64,000 nt of DNA from an uncultured Thermoguttaceae bacterium (GTDB lineage Bacteria; Planctomycetota; Planctomycetia; Pirellulales; Thermoguttaceae). The notes under the pieces are model-generated. The model saw only the letters and a program-made list of their open reading frames with translations, was not told the origin of the DNA and searched no databases. Numbering within the stretch: the first letter of the stretch is position 1; the number at the start of each line of letters is the position of its first letter. This document shows, in pieces, positions 56,528 to 64,000 of the stretch. The DNA is taken from NCBI GenBank assembly GCA_938084835.1, contig CALKER010000007.1, positions 372,001 through 436,000 on the forward strand. The letters are read 5' to 3'. The translations under genes were made by a program, and so were the position numbers.

Positions 56528-56549
56528 CCACCGTGGTGGGCGGGTTTTT
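56528..56549 (+). terminator. Weak terminator after DUF1559 gene
   Basis: CCACC-GT-GGTGG (56528-56539) followed by GCGGGTTTTT. The stem is five pairs with a two-base loop, so it is marginal. It lies 49 bases after the stop. Confidence 0.35.
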
Positions 56550-56702
56550 GGTTTAGGAGCCATGGACCGTAGTGACGGAAATGTACGGAATCCGAAAGGT
56601 GAGCGGCCCCGTCACGCGCGCATGGGTCGTAATGCGTGGATGGGAAACGAGGTTGAATCCGGAGTTTTCTGAGCACGTTAAATATTGATCGGGAGGGAGA
56701 TC

Positions 56703-57140
56703 ATGCGTTGGTGGTCTTTTTTCTGCGTAATGGCGCTCGCAAGCTTTTTCGTAAATGTGGTGGGCGGTTGCGGAGGAGCCGGAGATAGGCCCGTGCCGGT
56801 TTCTGGGAAAGTTACCGTCGGGGGCCAGCCGGTTGCTAATGTGGCCATCCATTTTATAGCTGTCGGTAAAAATCATGTGGGCACCGGGAAGACGGGTCCG
56901 GACGGCACCTTCACTTTGGAGAATGGAGCCTTGCCCGGCGTGAACCGAGTATATTTTGCTCCGCTTCGGGACCTACCTGAAGGGGTTGAAGAGACGGCTT
57001 TAGCTGAGGGTGCGGCGGCCTTGCCGCCGGTCGAGAGCCCTATCCCGCCGGAGTACACCGATCCTTTAAATCCGAAGCTTGAGTTTACGGTGCCGGCTGG
57101 GGGAACTAAGGAGGCTAACTTCGATCTGCCTGCCAATTAG
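56703..57140 (+). CDS. Lipoprotein with carboxypeptidase-regulatory-like beta domain
   Basis: A 145-residue predicted lipoprotein: hydrophobic stretch WWSFFCVMALASFFVNVVGG and lipobox VGGC followed by GGAGD. Next is a single transthyretin-like/carboxypeptidase-regulatory beta-sandwich (about 32-95) with VPVSGKVTVGGQPVANVAIHF and GKTGPDGTFTLE. The C-terminus has PPEYTDPLNPKLEFTVPAGG. Such small lipoproteins very often follow DUF1559 genes in planctomycetes, so a shared role is likely though unknown. GGGAGG lies five bases before the ATG at 56703. Two terminator-like hairpins follow. Confidence 0.88.
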   Translation: MRWWSFFCVMALASFFVNVVGGCGGAGDRPVPVSGKVTVGGQPVANVAIHFIAVGKNHVGTGKTGPDGTFTLENGALPGVNRVYFAPLRDLPEGVEETALAEGAAALPPVESPIPPEYTDPLNPKLEFTVPAGGTKEANFDLPAN

Positions 57141-57169
57141 GCCGGCCGGCTGCGGCGCGGCCTGATCGG

Positions 57170-57209
57170 AAAAGGCCTGAATAGGCTCGGAGCGCAGGCC
57201 AGGCCTTTT
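57170..57209 (+). terminator. Inverted repeat with T-run after the lipoprotein
   Basis: AAAAGGCCT (57170-57178) and AGGCCTTTT (57201-57209) are exact complements with a 22-base loop, ending in four T. It can work in either direction. It lies 30 bases beyond the lipoprotein stop. Confidence 0.55.
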
Positions 57210-57270
57210 GCGGTACCAGAGGTTTGGCCCAAAAAAAGAAACCATTAGGATTCTCCGAGGGAAGCGTGCC

Positions 57271-57300
57271 AGGCCGACGAGGTCGTCGGCCTTTTTGTTT
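57271..57300 (+). terminator. Strong intrinsic terminator
   Basis: AGGCCGACGA (57271-57280), GG, TCGTCGGCCT (57283-57292): a perfect 10-pair GC-rich stem followed by TTTTGTTT. It is oriented for plus-strand transcription and is a backup for the hairpin 60 bases upstream. It also shields the convergent SDR gene. Confidence 0.85.
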
Positions 57301-57337
57301 GGAGGCGAGCTCTCTACTGGGGAGAGGTTTACAACAG

Positions 57338-58114
57338 TCATAAAACGCGGATATGGAATCCCCCGTCTATGTCTAACCGCATTCCCGTACTGAAGGAAAA
57401 GGCGTCTTGGACAATGGCGGCTACTGCCCGAGCGACATCTTCCGGCTGGCCCCAGCGGCGAATCGGCCAAAGCCCCTCCGCAATGAGCCGGTCGTATTTT
57501 TCCTTAACCGGTGCCGTCATGTCGGTGGCAATCACGCCCGGACAAATTTCGAACACTTGGATATTTTCCTCAGCTAATCGCACCGCGAACAGTTTGGTCA
57601 TCATCGCAAGTGCCGCCTTGGTCATACAATAATCGGCCCGATTGGTAGAGACCGCATACGCCGATACCGAGGAGATGTTGATGATTTTTCCTCCGGAGAG
57701 ATTGCCGGCGCGAATAAGACGGATCATTTCCCGTGCCACCAGTTGAGTCAGAAAGAAGGGACCTTTTAGATTGGTAGCGAAGACTTGATCCCAGCTTTCT
57801 TCTGTGGCCTCGAGGATATCGCGGCGACCCACGGAGGTAATGCCAGCGTTGTTGACGAGGACGTCGACTCGCCCGAAATGTTTCAGGGCCTGCTCCACAA
57901 GGCGGTTTCGATCGGAGGAAAGTCCCACATCGGCTTGCACAGTTATGGCCGGGGCTCCGAGTGAGAGGATTTGGGAAGCCACCTCGTGTGCTGCTTCCGG
58001 CCGCGTGGCGTAGTTGACCACAACCGCATGACCCAACCGCCCCAACTCTATGGAGACAGCCCGGCCAATACCTCGGGAACCGCCAGTCACAAGTGCCACA
58101 GGTCGGTCGATCAT
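57338..58114 (-). CDS. SDR-family reductase (3-oxoacyl-ACP reductase-like)
   Basis: A 258-residue classical short-chain dehydrogenase. Cofactor loop TGGSRGIG (10-17), NNAGI (88-92), catalytic Ser149, Tyr162 and Lys166 in the pattern S-x12-Y-x3-K (YCMTK), PGVIATDMT, and the C-terminal IDGGF. It is annotated in relatives as 3-ketoacyl-ACP reductase, but lone copies often reduce sugars or other carbonyls. No fab genes are nearby. GAGG lies 10 bases before the ATG. It converges with the lipoprotein gene and has a 240-base divergent region on its other side. The substrate cannot be fixed. Confidence 0.9.
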   Translation of the reverse strand: MIDRPVALVTGGSRGIGRAVSIELGRLGHAVVVNYATRPEAAHEVASQILSLGAPAITVQADVGLSSDRNRLVEQALKHFGRVDVLVNNAGITSVGRRDILEATEESWDQVFATNLKGPFFLTQLVAREMIRLIRAGNLSGGKIINISSVSAYAVSTNRADYCMTKAALAMMTKLFAVRLAEENIQVFEICPGVIATDMTAPVKEKYDRLIAEGLWPIRRWGQPEDVARAVAAIVQDAFSFSTGMRLDIDGGFHIRVL

Positions 58115-58354
58115 GCCCTTACCTCGCGATAGACCAAGTTGGGCGACAACCCCTCCTCGTACCGGTGACTAAAAGTTTGTGAAAATTCTCTTAATCACTT
58201 GATAACTTGGGGTGACGTTGAGCCACGGCCCCGATTATAGGAAAATCGTCTTGGCACTTCCAATACGCGTCCCGTAGCGGAAGCCTAGTCAAAGCGGTGG
58301 TTGATATGGCTTGGAGTAGGCTGCGGCCAGCACCTTTTGAGGAGTATCCCCACG

Positions 58355-59395
58355 ATGGTGAGGGCGGATCCTCTGCTAAAGCAATCTAGCAAGACTGAGC
58401 CGGCGGCGGTGATTATTTCGGCAGTTTTCATTCTTTTGAGCCAGGTAGGGGGCTGCTTCTCCCATGTGCCTCCGCCCCGCGGAGACCACGCGGAGAAAGG
58501 GCTCGGGGAGATGGCAGCGTCCCTTAACCGGGGTCAAAGCGCGCCGGAGACCCACTCTTCTTCCCCACCCCTGTTGGTAGGTACGCCTTCTGAGGTCGAG
58601 GCGGCCGTTGAGGTGAGAATGCCAGAGGAACTTCAGGCTCAGCTGAAGGAGAAGAATCCGCTCCTGAGGGCGGAGGTGACTACGGAGGTAAGCGGAGGCA
58701 AGATCATCGCCGTTGCCATTAACGACGAAAATCTTCGCGATATAAGCCCGCTAGTGGGATTGCCACTTCGGTTTTTAGACTTGGCCGGTTCCGGGGTGGA
58801 GGATCTTCACCCGCTGCGGGGAATGCCGCTTGAGGTGCTTTATTTGGAGCGGACGCGCGTAAAGGACCTCCGGCCGCTTGAAGGAATGTCCTTGGTGGAG
58901 CTTCGTCTGAACGAAACGGCCGTTGAAGATATTCGTCCGCTAGCCGGCATGCCGCTGCGGCGACTCTATTTGGCTCGGACCCGCGTCCGTGACCTTTCCC
59001 CGCTTGCCGGATGCTTCACACTGGATTCGCTTTGGCTGAACGATACGCCGGTGGAGGATATTCGGCCCTTAGCCGGTTGTCCGAATCTAGTAAGCCTCAC
59101 TTTGGCGGGCACCAGGGTTGGGGATCTTAGCCCGTTAAAGGGCCTACGACTTGAACGTCTCCACATTGCGCGGACGCCGGTGGAGGACCTTCGGCCCCTG
59201 GCTTGGCTGCGGTTAACTCGCCTCGTGTTTAGTCCAGGGCGGATCAAGGTGGGTATGGACGTTGTGCGCCATATGCCCACGCTGCGAGAGATTGGGACGG
59301 CTTTCGGCGAAGAGGACCGTGGCTTGCCGAGTAACCTAATGCCGCCTCAGATTTTCTGGCAGGAATTCGATGCTGGCCGCATTCCGCCGGAGTAA
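58355..59395 (+). CDS. Leucine-rich-repeat lipoprotein
   Basis: A 346-residue protein with a hydrophobic N-terminal segment ending in a possible lipobox (VGGC). A Pro/Ser-rich linker leads to at least seven leucine-rich repeats of 21-22 residues (about 130-300). Each repeat follows the pattern L-x2-L-x-L-x3-x-V-x-D-[LI]-x-P-L-x-G, for example LRRLYLARTRVRDLSPLAGC. The short LRR type resembles internalin-like or planctomycete surface LRRs. DNA in this part is correspondingly repetitive with a 63-66 base period. ATG at 58355 has GAGGAG ten bases upstream; the frame from 58301 is less likely. Function unknown, perhaps protein binding at the surface. Confidence 0.82.
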   Translation: MVRADPLLKQSSKTEPAAVIISAVFILLSQVGGCFSHVPPPRGDHAEKGLGEMAASLNRGQSAPETHSSSPPLLVGTPSEVEAAVEVRMPEELQAQLKEKNPLLRAEVTTEVSGGKIIAVAINDENLRDISPLVGLPLRFLDLAGSGVEDLHPLRGMPLEVLYLERTRVKDLRPLEGMSLVELRLNETAVEDIRPLAGMPLRRLYLARTRVRDLSPLAGCFTLDSLWLNDTPVEDIRPLAGCPNLVSLTLAGTRVGDLSPLKGLRLERLHIARTPVEDLRPLAWLRLTRLVFSPGRIKVGMDVVRHMPTLREIGTAFGEEDRGLPSNLMPPQIFWQEFDAGRIPPE

Positions 59396-59428
59396 ATCGG
59401 CCCGGGTTGAAGCACCGAGCGATGCAGC

Positions 59429-60544
59429 TCAACCAAGTGGAGGACGGTTGTCGTCTGCATATGTCAACGAAGTCGTGTTCTTCAGTTCGGAAAGGTCTAT
59501 TTCTTTGGGGAGGTCGGTCTTCGGCGGTTTCACCCGAATGGGGACAACTGACCACAAGCGGGCCAGAACCGTGCCGGTAAACATGCAGACGAATGTATAG
59601 AGTGCGGGGGGCATGGCTGCCAACGAGTGGGAGCCGAAAACGTGGAGGGCCAGCACTGTCCCGAGCCCGGCATTCTGCATACCTATCTCCAAGCACAAAG
59701 CCCGGCGCATATCCGGGGGCAATCGGAAAAGAAAGGCCACTAAATAGCCTGCAAGGTAGCCTCCCACATTAATCAGCAGCAAGATAGTGGGGATGGTCCA
59801 CGTCACATCGGCCAATCGGGCGCGGTTGCGGGCCACCACCACGGCAATGATCAGCAGAATGGCGACGTGGGCGACGCCTGGCCCTATCTTCTTGGCTTTT
59901 GCTTGCCAGGTGGGCCATATCACCGACAGCCCGTGCCCGACAGCCACGGGAATCACAACAAGGAGGGTTAAATCGCGTGCTGTTTGAAGCACCGGGAACG
60001 GCACCCATCGGCGGAGACTCAGCCAAAGGATGGTGGGCACCACTATGGGGGAAAGCAGCGTGGCGAGGGTGGTTAAGCTAATGGAGTAGCTGACATTTCC
60101 TCGGGCAAGGAGCGTCAACACGTTGGAGGCCATCGCGCCGGGTACCGCCCCCACAATCAGCACGCCAATCATCAGCTCTGAGTCTGGCGGCAGCCCCGCC
60201 GCGCGACCCACCAACAGTGCCAAAAGAGGCATGGTGGTGTACTGCGTAAACGTCCCTAGGAGCACCGTGGGCCAGCGACCGACAAGTTGCTGAAGCTCAT
60301 CTTGAGGCAAAAGGGAGCCTACGGCCAGCATGGTCACCATAATCAGCAGGTGGACGTAATTTCCGATAGCCAAAAAAGGATCTGGCATATGCGAGAAGAG
60401 ACCTTCGCCAAATCCGGGAAAAAGTCGGTTTATTTCCCGGTACAAATCGCTCCACCAAAAGGCTAAGAGCGATAGCAACACAAGCCACAGGAGCAGCTCG
60501 CGCTCCGGCCGCCACGGTCCCCCAGGGCTTTGCGACGTTTTCAT
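59429..60544 (-). CDS. Bile-acid:sodium-symporter-family membrane transporter
   Basis: A 371-residue integral membrane protein with about ten hydrophobic segments. Family patterns (SBF/BASS) are TMPLLALLVGRAAGLP, GVLIVGAVPGAMASNVLTLLARGN (split), ARGNVSYSISLTTLATLLSPI and LEIGMQNAGLGTVLALHVF, holding the sodium-site Asn and Gln residues. Bacterial members carry various organic acids with sodium; the cargo here is unknown. An N-terminal helix is followed by a longer loop (residues 30-55). AGGGGG precedes the ATG. Its C-terminus of about 35 charged residues is cytoplasmic-looking. It converges with the LRR gene 33 bases away. Confidence 0.9.
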   Translation of the reverse strand: MKTSQSPGGPWRPERELLLWLVLLSLLAFWWSDLYREINRLFPGFGEGLFSHMPDPFLAIGNYVHLLIMVTMLAVGSLLPQDELQQLVGRWPTVLLGTFTQYTTMPLLALLVGRAAGLPPDSELMIGVLIVGAVPGAMASNVLTLLARGNVSYSISLTTLATLLSPIVVPTILWLSLRRWVPFPVLQTARDLTLLVVIPVAVGHGLSVIWPTWQAKAKKIGPGVAHVAILLIIAVVVARNRARLADVTWTIPTILLLINVGGYLAGYLVAFLFRLPPDMRRALCLEIGMQNAGLGTVLALHVFGSHSLAAMPPALYTFVCMFTGTVLARLWSVVPIRVKPPKTDLPKEIDLSELKNTTSLTYADDNRPPLG

Positions 60545-61047
60545 GGTGGTTCCCCCTACGTCGATTGATTGCCGGTTTAGATGATGGTCGCCGGCCGTCT
60601 ATTTAGCAAGGCGCTGGCTTAAGAAATGGCCCGCAGAGTTCCCTTAGTGTGGCTAGGGCCGAGGGATTTTAAAGCGGGACGAGGCTGACTCGCCGGGCGG
60701 CAAGCAGACGGTAGCAGCCGCATCGGGTAGTTTCTGCCTTACCTGTCCGGCATTTGGGTCGGTAAAATGCCGTGCGGCCATCAGGGAACAGGATCGGGGC
60801 AAGTGTCGGGCCTCCGCACTTAGCCCGGGGATAGTCAGACTACTTTCGCGCGGTGTGGAACACCACGGCTCCTTTGCGGACCCTCTTTGTGGTGGGCGGC
60901 CGGATGCCCCGGAGTTCCCCCACCAGCGTTGGTGGAAAAACAAACCCGGGTTAGGGTTTATGAGTACTTCCCGGTGGAGGGAACTTTGTTTTTCACGTGA
61001 GGTTACATGTCAACGCGAAAAAGGAACCTCAGAAGGTTTGCGGTTGT
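60545..61047. other. Divergent gene-free stretch, 503 bases
   Basis: Between the transporter (minus) and the GMC gene (plus). The perfect hairpin CCACCA-GCGT-TGGTGG lies at 60920-60935, followed by AAAAA. No promoter pair recognised. Frames of 90-119 codons have no ribosome site and overlap the GMC start in another frame. Confidence 0.45.
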
Positions 61048-62595
61048 ATGAACGCGGAGCGACAGTTCGACGTGATCATTGTGGGCACAGGTGCTGGCGG
61101 CGGGACCTTAGCCCGGCGCCTAGCGCCGAGCGGGAAGCGAATTCTTCTTTTGGAAAGAGGCCCTTTCCTCCCTCGGGAAAAGGAGAATTTCGATCACACG
61201 GAGGTGTGGATTAAAAATCGCTATATCTCGCATGATATTTGGTATGATGGCAAGGATCGACCCTTCCGCCCGGATATCTACTATTGGGTGGGCGGTGCCA
61301 CAAAAGTCTACGGAGTAGCCCTCATCCGCCTGCGCCGCGAGGATTTCGGCGTCATTCACCATCATGGAGGGGTATCGCCGGCTTGGCCCATTTCCTACGA
61401 AGATTTGGAACCCTACTACACGCAGGCGGAGCAGATGTACCTTGTTCACGGAGAGCGCGGCGCCGACCCTACGGAGCCGCCCGCCTCCGGCCCGTATCTC
61501 TTCCCTCCGGTAAGCCATGCACCTCGAGTTGCCGAATTGGAGGAAGAATTGCGGGCACTTCGGCTGCGCCCGTTTCATATGCCTTTAGGGATCATGCTCG
61601 ATGAGGCCAATCCCCTGGAGAGCCGCTGCATCCGTTGCGATATTTGCTCGAGTTATCCCTGTTTGGTGCAGGCCAAATGCGACGCTGAGATTATTGGCAT
61701 TCGCCCGGCACTGCAATACCGCAATGTGACACTTCTGACCGAGCACGAAGTGGTGAAGCTGGAGACCAGCGCTTCCGGTCGAGAGGTAACGCGGGTGGTA
61801 GCACGGCACCGGGGTCAGATGGAGGAGTTTCAAGGCCATATGGTGGTGTTAGCGGCAGGGGCGGCCAACACGGCCAGAATTCTCCTGGCTTCGGCCAATG
61901 ACAAACATCCTCAGGGTTTGGCTAACGGCTCGGACCAAGTCGGCCGCAACTATATGTACCACAATATCGCAGTGCTGGTGGCCTTCTCAATCCGACGAAA
62001 TACCTCCCGATTTCAAAAGACCTTGGGACTAAATGACTTTTACTTCGGCATGCCCGGGTTTGAATATCCGATGGGCAACATTCAGCTCCTCGACAAGACT
62101 AATTGGCAGGTGCTTCGCGGCAAGGGGGCCCCCTGGGTTCCTAAAGGGCTGCTGAAATTGGCGGCTGGTCATGCCCTCGAATTTGCTTTGTTCACCGAGG
62201 ACCTCCCTGATCCGGGCAATCGCGTCACTTTGACTCGTGACGGCCGGATCAAACTTACTTACCGGCCCAACAATTTGGAGCCAATGCGACAACTCCAGCG
62301 AAAATTAAAAGCCATTCTTAACGAAATTGCCGCCAAAAAAGGGCTACTTCATTACAATCTCTTTGCGGTCCAGCGCATTCCCTTGAGTGCTGTGGGGCAC
62401 CAATTGGGCACATGCCGATTCGGAACAGACCCTAAAACCTCCGTCTTGGATCCCACGTGTAAGGCTCACGAGTTGGACAATTTGTACGTGGCTGACACCA
62501 GTTTCTTCCCCAGTTCGGGGGCCGTTAACCCATCCTTGACAGCTATGGCCAATGCTCTTCGGGTAGGGGACATTATTCTGCAGAGACTTGGGTAA
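61048..62595 (+). CDS. GMC-family FAD-dependent oxidoreductase
   Basis: A 515-residue flavoprotein. FAD-binding loop VGTGAGGGTLARRLAPSGKR near the N-terminus and LLLERG for the adenosine part. GGATKVYGVALIRLRREDF, a Cys-rich segment (CIRCDICSSYPCLV), GAANTARILLAS, and the C-terminal GHQLGTCRFG with the catalytic His. ADTSFFPSSGAVNPSLTAMA then NALRVGD completes it. This resembles planctomycete members of the glucose-methanol-choline family acting on sugars or alcohols. No obvious signal peptide. ATG at 61048 is chosen since the Rossmann strand begins nine residues later; AGAAGG is 11 bases upstream. The acceptor and substrate are unknown. Confidence 0.9.
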   Translation: MNAERQFDVIIVGTGAGGGTLARRLAPSGKRILLLERGPFLPREKENFDHTEVWIKNRYISHDIWYDGKDRPFRPDIYYWVGGATKVYGVALIRLRREDFGVIHHHGGVSPAWPISYEDLEPYYTQAEQMYLVHGERGADPTEPPASGPYLFPPVSHAPRVAELEEELRALRLRPFHMPLGIMLDEANPLESRCIRCDICSSYPCLVQAKCDAEIIGIRPALQYRNVTLLTEHEVVKLETSASGREVTRVVARHRGQMEEFQGHMVVLAAGAANTARILLASANDKHPQGLANGSDQVGRNYMYHNIAVLVAFSIRRNTSRFQKTLGLNDFYFGMPGFEYPMGNIQLLDKTNWQVLRGKGAPWVPKGLLKLAAGHALEFALFTEDLPDPGNRVTLTRDGRIKLTYRPNNLEPMRQLQRKLKAILNEIAAKKGLLHYNLFAVQRIPLSAVGHQLGTCRFGTDPKTSVLDPTCKAHELDNLYVADTSFFPSSGAVNPSLTAMANALRVGDIILQRLG

Positions 62596-62987
62596 TCGCT
62601 GTAGACGCCGGCCTGAAATCTCGGGGGTTTCGAGGGCCCAGCGGGGATCTTACCGCGACGGTTGGAGCGGTCGGCGCAGTCCTTGAAAGTTCGACGGCTG
62701 CGGTTACGCACCTTGGCGGATTGACGGAGTACCGCGCGCTTTCCTGAAAGCGGGAATCGTGGCAGTTACCCTCACCGGCGGACTGGTGGCTGGCCCATGT
62801 GGGTTGGATACCACACGGATGGGGATCCCAGGTTAACGAGCGAGTCAGAAAGTAGGCCATCTGCGAAATCACCTGGGAAGTGATCGGGATTGATTTTCCC
62901 ATTGTCGGTTGGGGATGCTCCTGGTGTAGACGCACAGTCCCGGCTGAAATTTCGGCCACAAAGCTCGTGGGGTAGCGCTTCGCTCAG
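62596..62987. other. Gene-free stretch, 392 bases
   Basis: Between the GMC gene and the methyltransferase, both plus strand. No terminator, promoter or small gene identified; minus-strand frames here are shadows without ribosome sites. Confidence 0.45.
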
Positions 62988-64000
62988 ATGGGGGAACACT
63001 TCTTCACGTTCATCTTGACAACCTGTCAGCGGGGGGCGGAGGCGGCCCTCAAGCGGGAGATTATGCGCCGTTATCCCACCCTCCACCCAGCTTACAGCCG
63101 ACCGGGATTTGTCACTTTTAAAGCAGCGGGCGCCCAGGTCACCCCGCATTTCCGTCTGGAGTCGGTGTTCGCCCGCGCGTGGAGTTTCTCGTTGGGAAGG
63201 TTGCTCGGGGAAACTGCCGAGCTTCGCGCTGTGGAGGCGTGGGAAAAAACGGCAGCATGGCCAATCCGGTGGGTACATGTCTGGAGTCCGGATTTGCTCC
63301 CCCCGGGTGGGTACGACTATGAACCCAAACTCAGCGACGAGGCGTTAGGGGTACACCGCCTCCTGATGGCCCACTGCCCTCGGCCGGGTCAGCTGGCCTT
63401 GGCAGCCAGCAATCCTCAGGCAGAAGCCCGCGCGGGGGACTGGATCCTCGACTGCGTGGTGGTGCGAGAAGACGAATGGTATTTGGGCGTGCATGTAGCA
63501 GGCGAGCTTCCCTCGCGCTATCCCGGGGGACTTTTGCCGCTGGAACTACCGGCCGATGCCGTATCGCGGGCTTATTTGAAAATGCAGGAGGCGTTGTTGT
63601 GGTCTGGGTTCCCCGTGCGACCGGGAGGGCGCTGGCTGGAAATCGGGTGCGCGCCCGGGGGTTCCGCCCAGGCCCTTCTTGACAAGGGCCAGATGGTCAT
63701 CGGCGTGGATCCCGCGCAGGTTGACGCTCGAGTCATGGCCCACCCCAATTTCACACATATTCGCAGGCGGATCAGTCGAGTTCCGCGCCGACTTTTCGCC
63801 AAAGTCCGATGGTTAAGTGCCGACATGAACGTGGCGCCGAACTACACTCTGGAAGTCGTTGAGTCGATTGTGCTGAACCAATACGTGAGCATCCGCGGAA
63901 TGATCTTAATGCTCAAGCTGCTTGAGTGGGCCGATGCGGAAAATCTTGACCAATATCTGGAGCGGATTCGGGCCTGGGGATTTAACAAGATTAAAGCCCG
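62988..64000 (+). CDS. RlmM-like SAM-dependent methyltransferase, 3' end outside window
   Basis: A partial gene open for 337 codons to the window edge. The N-terminal part (1-90) resembles a THUMP-like RNA-binding segment (FFTFILTTCQRGAEAALKRE). The C-terminal part is an FtsJ/RlmM-type Rossmann methyltransferase with the SAM loop WLEIGCAPGGSAQALLDKG and VIGVDPAQVD, then LSADMNVAPNYTLEVVE with an acidic motif. GMILMLKLLEW with the catalytic-type Lys follows. RlmM methylates ribose C2498 of 23S rRNA. The start is the first ATG after an in-frame stop (62973); the ribosome site is poor. A homologous but unassigned rRNA target is equally possible. Confidence 0.8.
   Translation, partial: MGEHFFTFILTTCQRGAEAALKREIMRRYPTLHPAYSRPGFVTFKAAGAQVTPHFRLESVFARAWSFSLGRLLGETAELRAVEAWEKTAAWPIRWVHVWSPDLLPPGGYDYEPKLSDEALGVHRLLMAHCPRPGQLALAASNPQAEARAGDWILDCVVVREDEWYLGVHVAGELPSRYPGGLLPLELPADAVSRAYLKMQEALLWSGFPVRPGGRWLEIGCAPGGSAQALLDKGQMVIGVDPAQVDARVMAHPNFTHIRRRISRVPRRLFAKVRWLSADMNVAPNYTLEVVESIVLNQYVSIRGMILMLKLLEWADAENLDQYLERIRAWGFNKIKA

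Overview
The window looks like a chromosome segment of a thermophilic planctomycete, probably in or near the Thermogutta/Pirellulales group. This is inferred from gene content, not from a marker gene. Pointers are a DUF1559 pseudopilin-like secreted protein, two Asp/Ser-Cys type sulfatases, a ceramidase-like hydrolase, Gfo/Idh/MocA oxidoreductases with twin-arginine signals, a very large alpha-2-macroglobulin-like protein and long intergenic gaps. The thermophile pointer is a BpsA-type branched-polyamine synthase next to an AdoMet decarboxylase. About a quarter of the window carries no recognisable gene. No rRNA, tRNA, CRISPR array, insertion sequence or prophage was found.

Left part (1-15 kb): a minus-strand run of argC-argJ, a very acidic repeat protein and a purine nucleoside phosphorylase, with argG further right. 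A second minus-strand run holds trmB, mqnE (menaquinone by the futalosine route) and a saccharopine-dehydrogenase-like reductase. The mqnE reading frame has no usual start codon at its expected N-terminus, and its likely start is an ATC just after the trmB stop. A quinol nitric oxide reductase and a Crp/Fnr regulator are divergent around a perfect TTGATC-TG-GATCAA site, which looks like a self-contained nitrosative-stress module.

Middle left (15-23 kb): a plus-strand secreted catabolic cluster of ceramidase-like hydrolase, Gfo/Idh/MocA oxidoreductase, a DUF1080-sulfatase fusion and a second sulfatase whose active-site motif lacks the usual Arg. It ends against a convergent radical SAM gene.

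Centre (23-47 kb): housekeeping genes separated by long gaps: rpoN, recR, larA, speD-bpsA, a YchF-like GTPase, aspS, glnA, thiC, an HNH endonuclease and metG. There are also secreted or lipid-anchored proteins, a second Gfo/Idh/MocA protein and a TPR protein. A possible 10+10 bp pseudoknot lies between the last two.

Right part (47-64 kb): a 2072-residue alpha-2-macroglobulin-like protein that keeps its thioester motif, then a 1.9 kb gene-free stretch. That stretch ends in a near-consensus promoter, several hairpins and a G-quadruplex motif ahead of the DUF1559 gene. Next come a lipoprotein with two terminators, an SDR reductase, a leucine-rich-repeat lipoprotein, a bile-acid:sodium-symporter-family transporter and a GMC oxidoreductase. 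Last is an RlmM-like methyltransferase that runs off the right edge.

Possible links across the window: polyamine synthesis (SpeD, then aminopropyl transfer by BpsA) releases methylthioadenosine. The phosphorylase at the left edge carries Asp where guanosine-type enzymes have Asn, so it could act on 6-aminopurine nucleosides such as this by-product. The secreted hydrolases, sulfatases and 3-keto-sugar type enzymes fit breakdown of sulfated glycans or glycolipids, a typical planctomycete habit.
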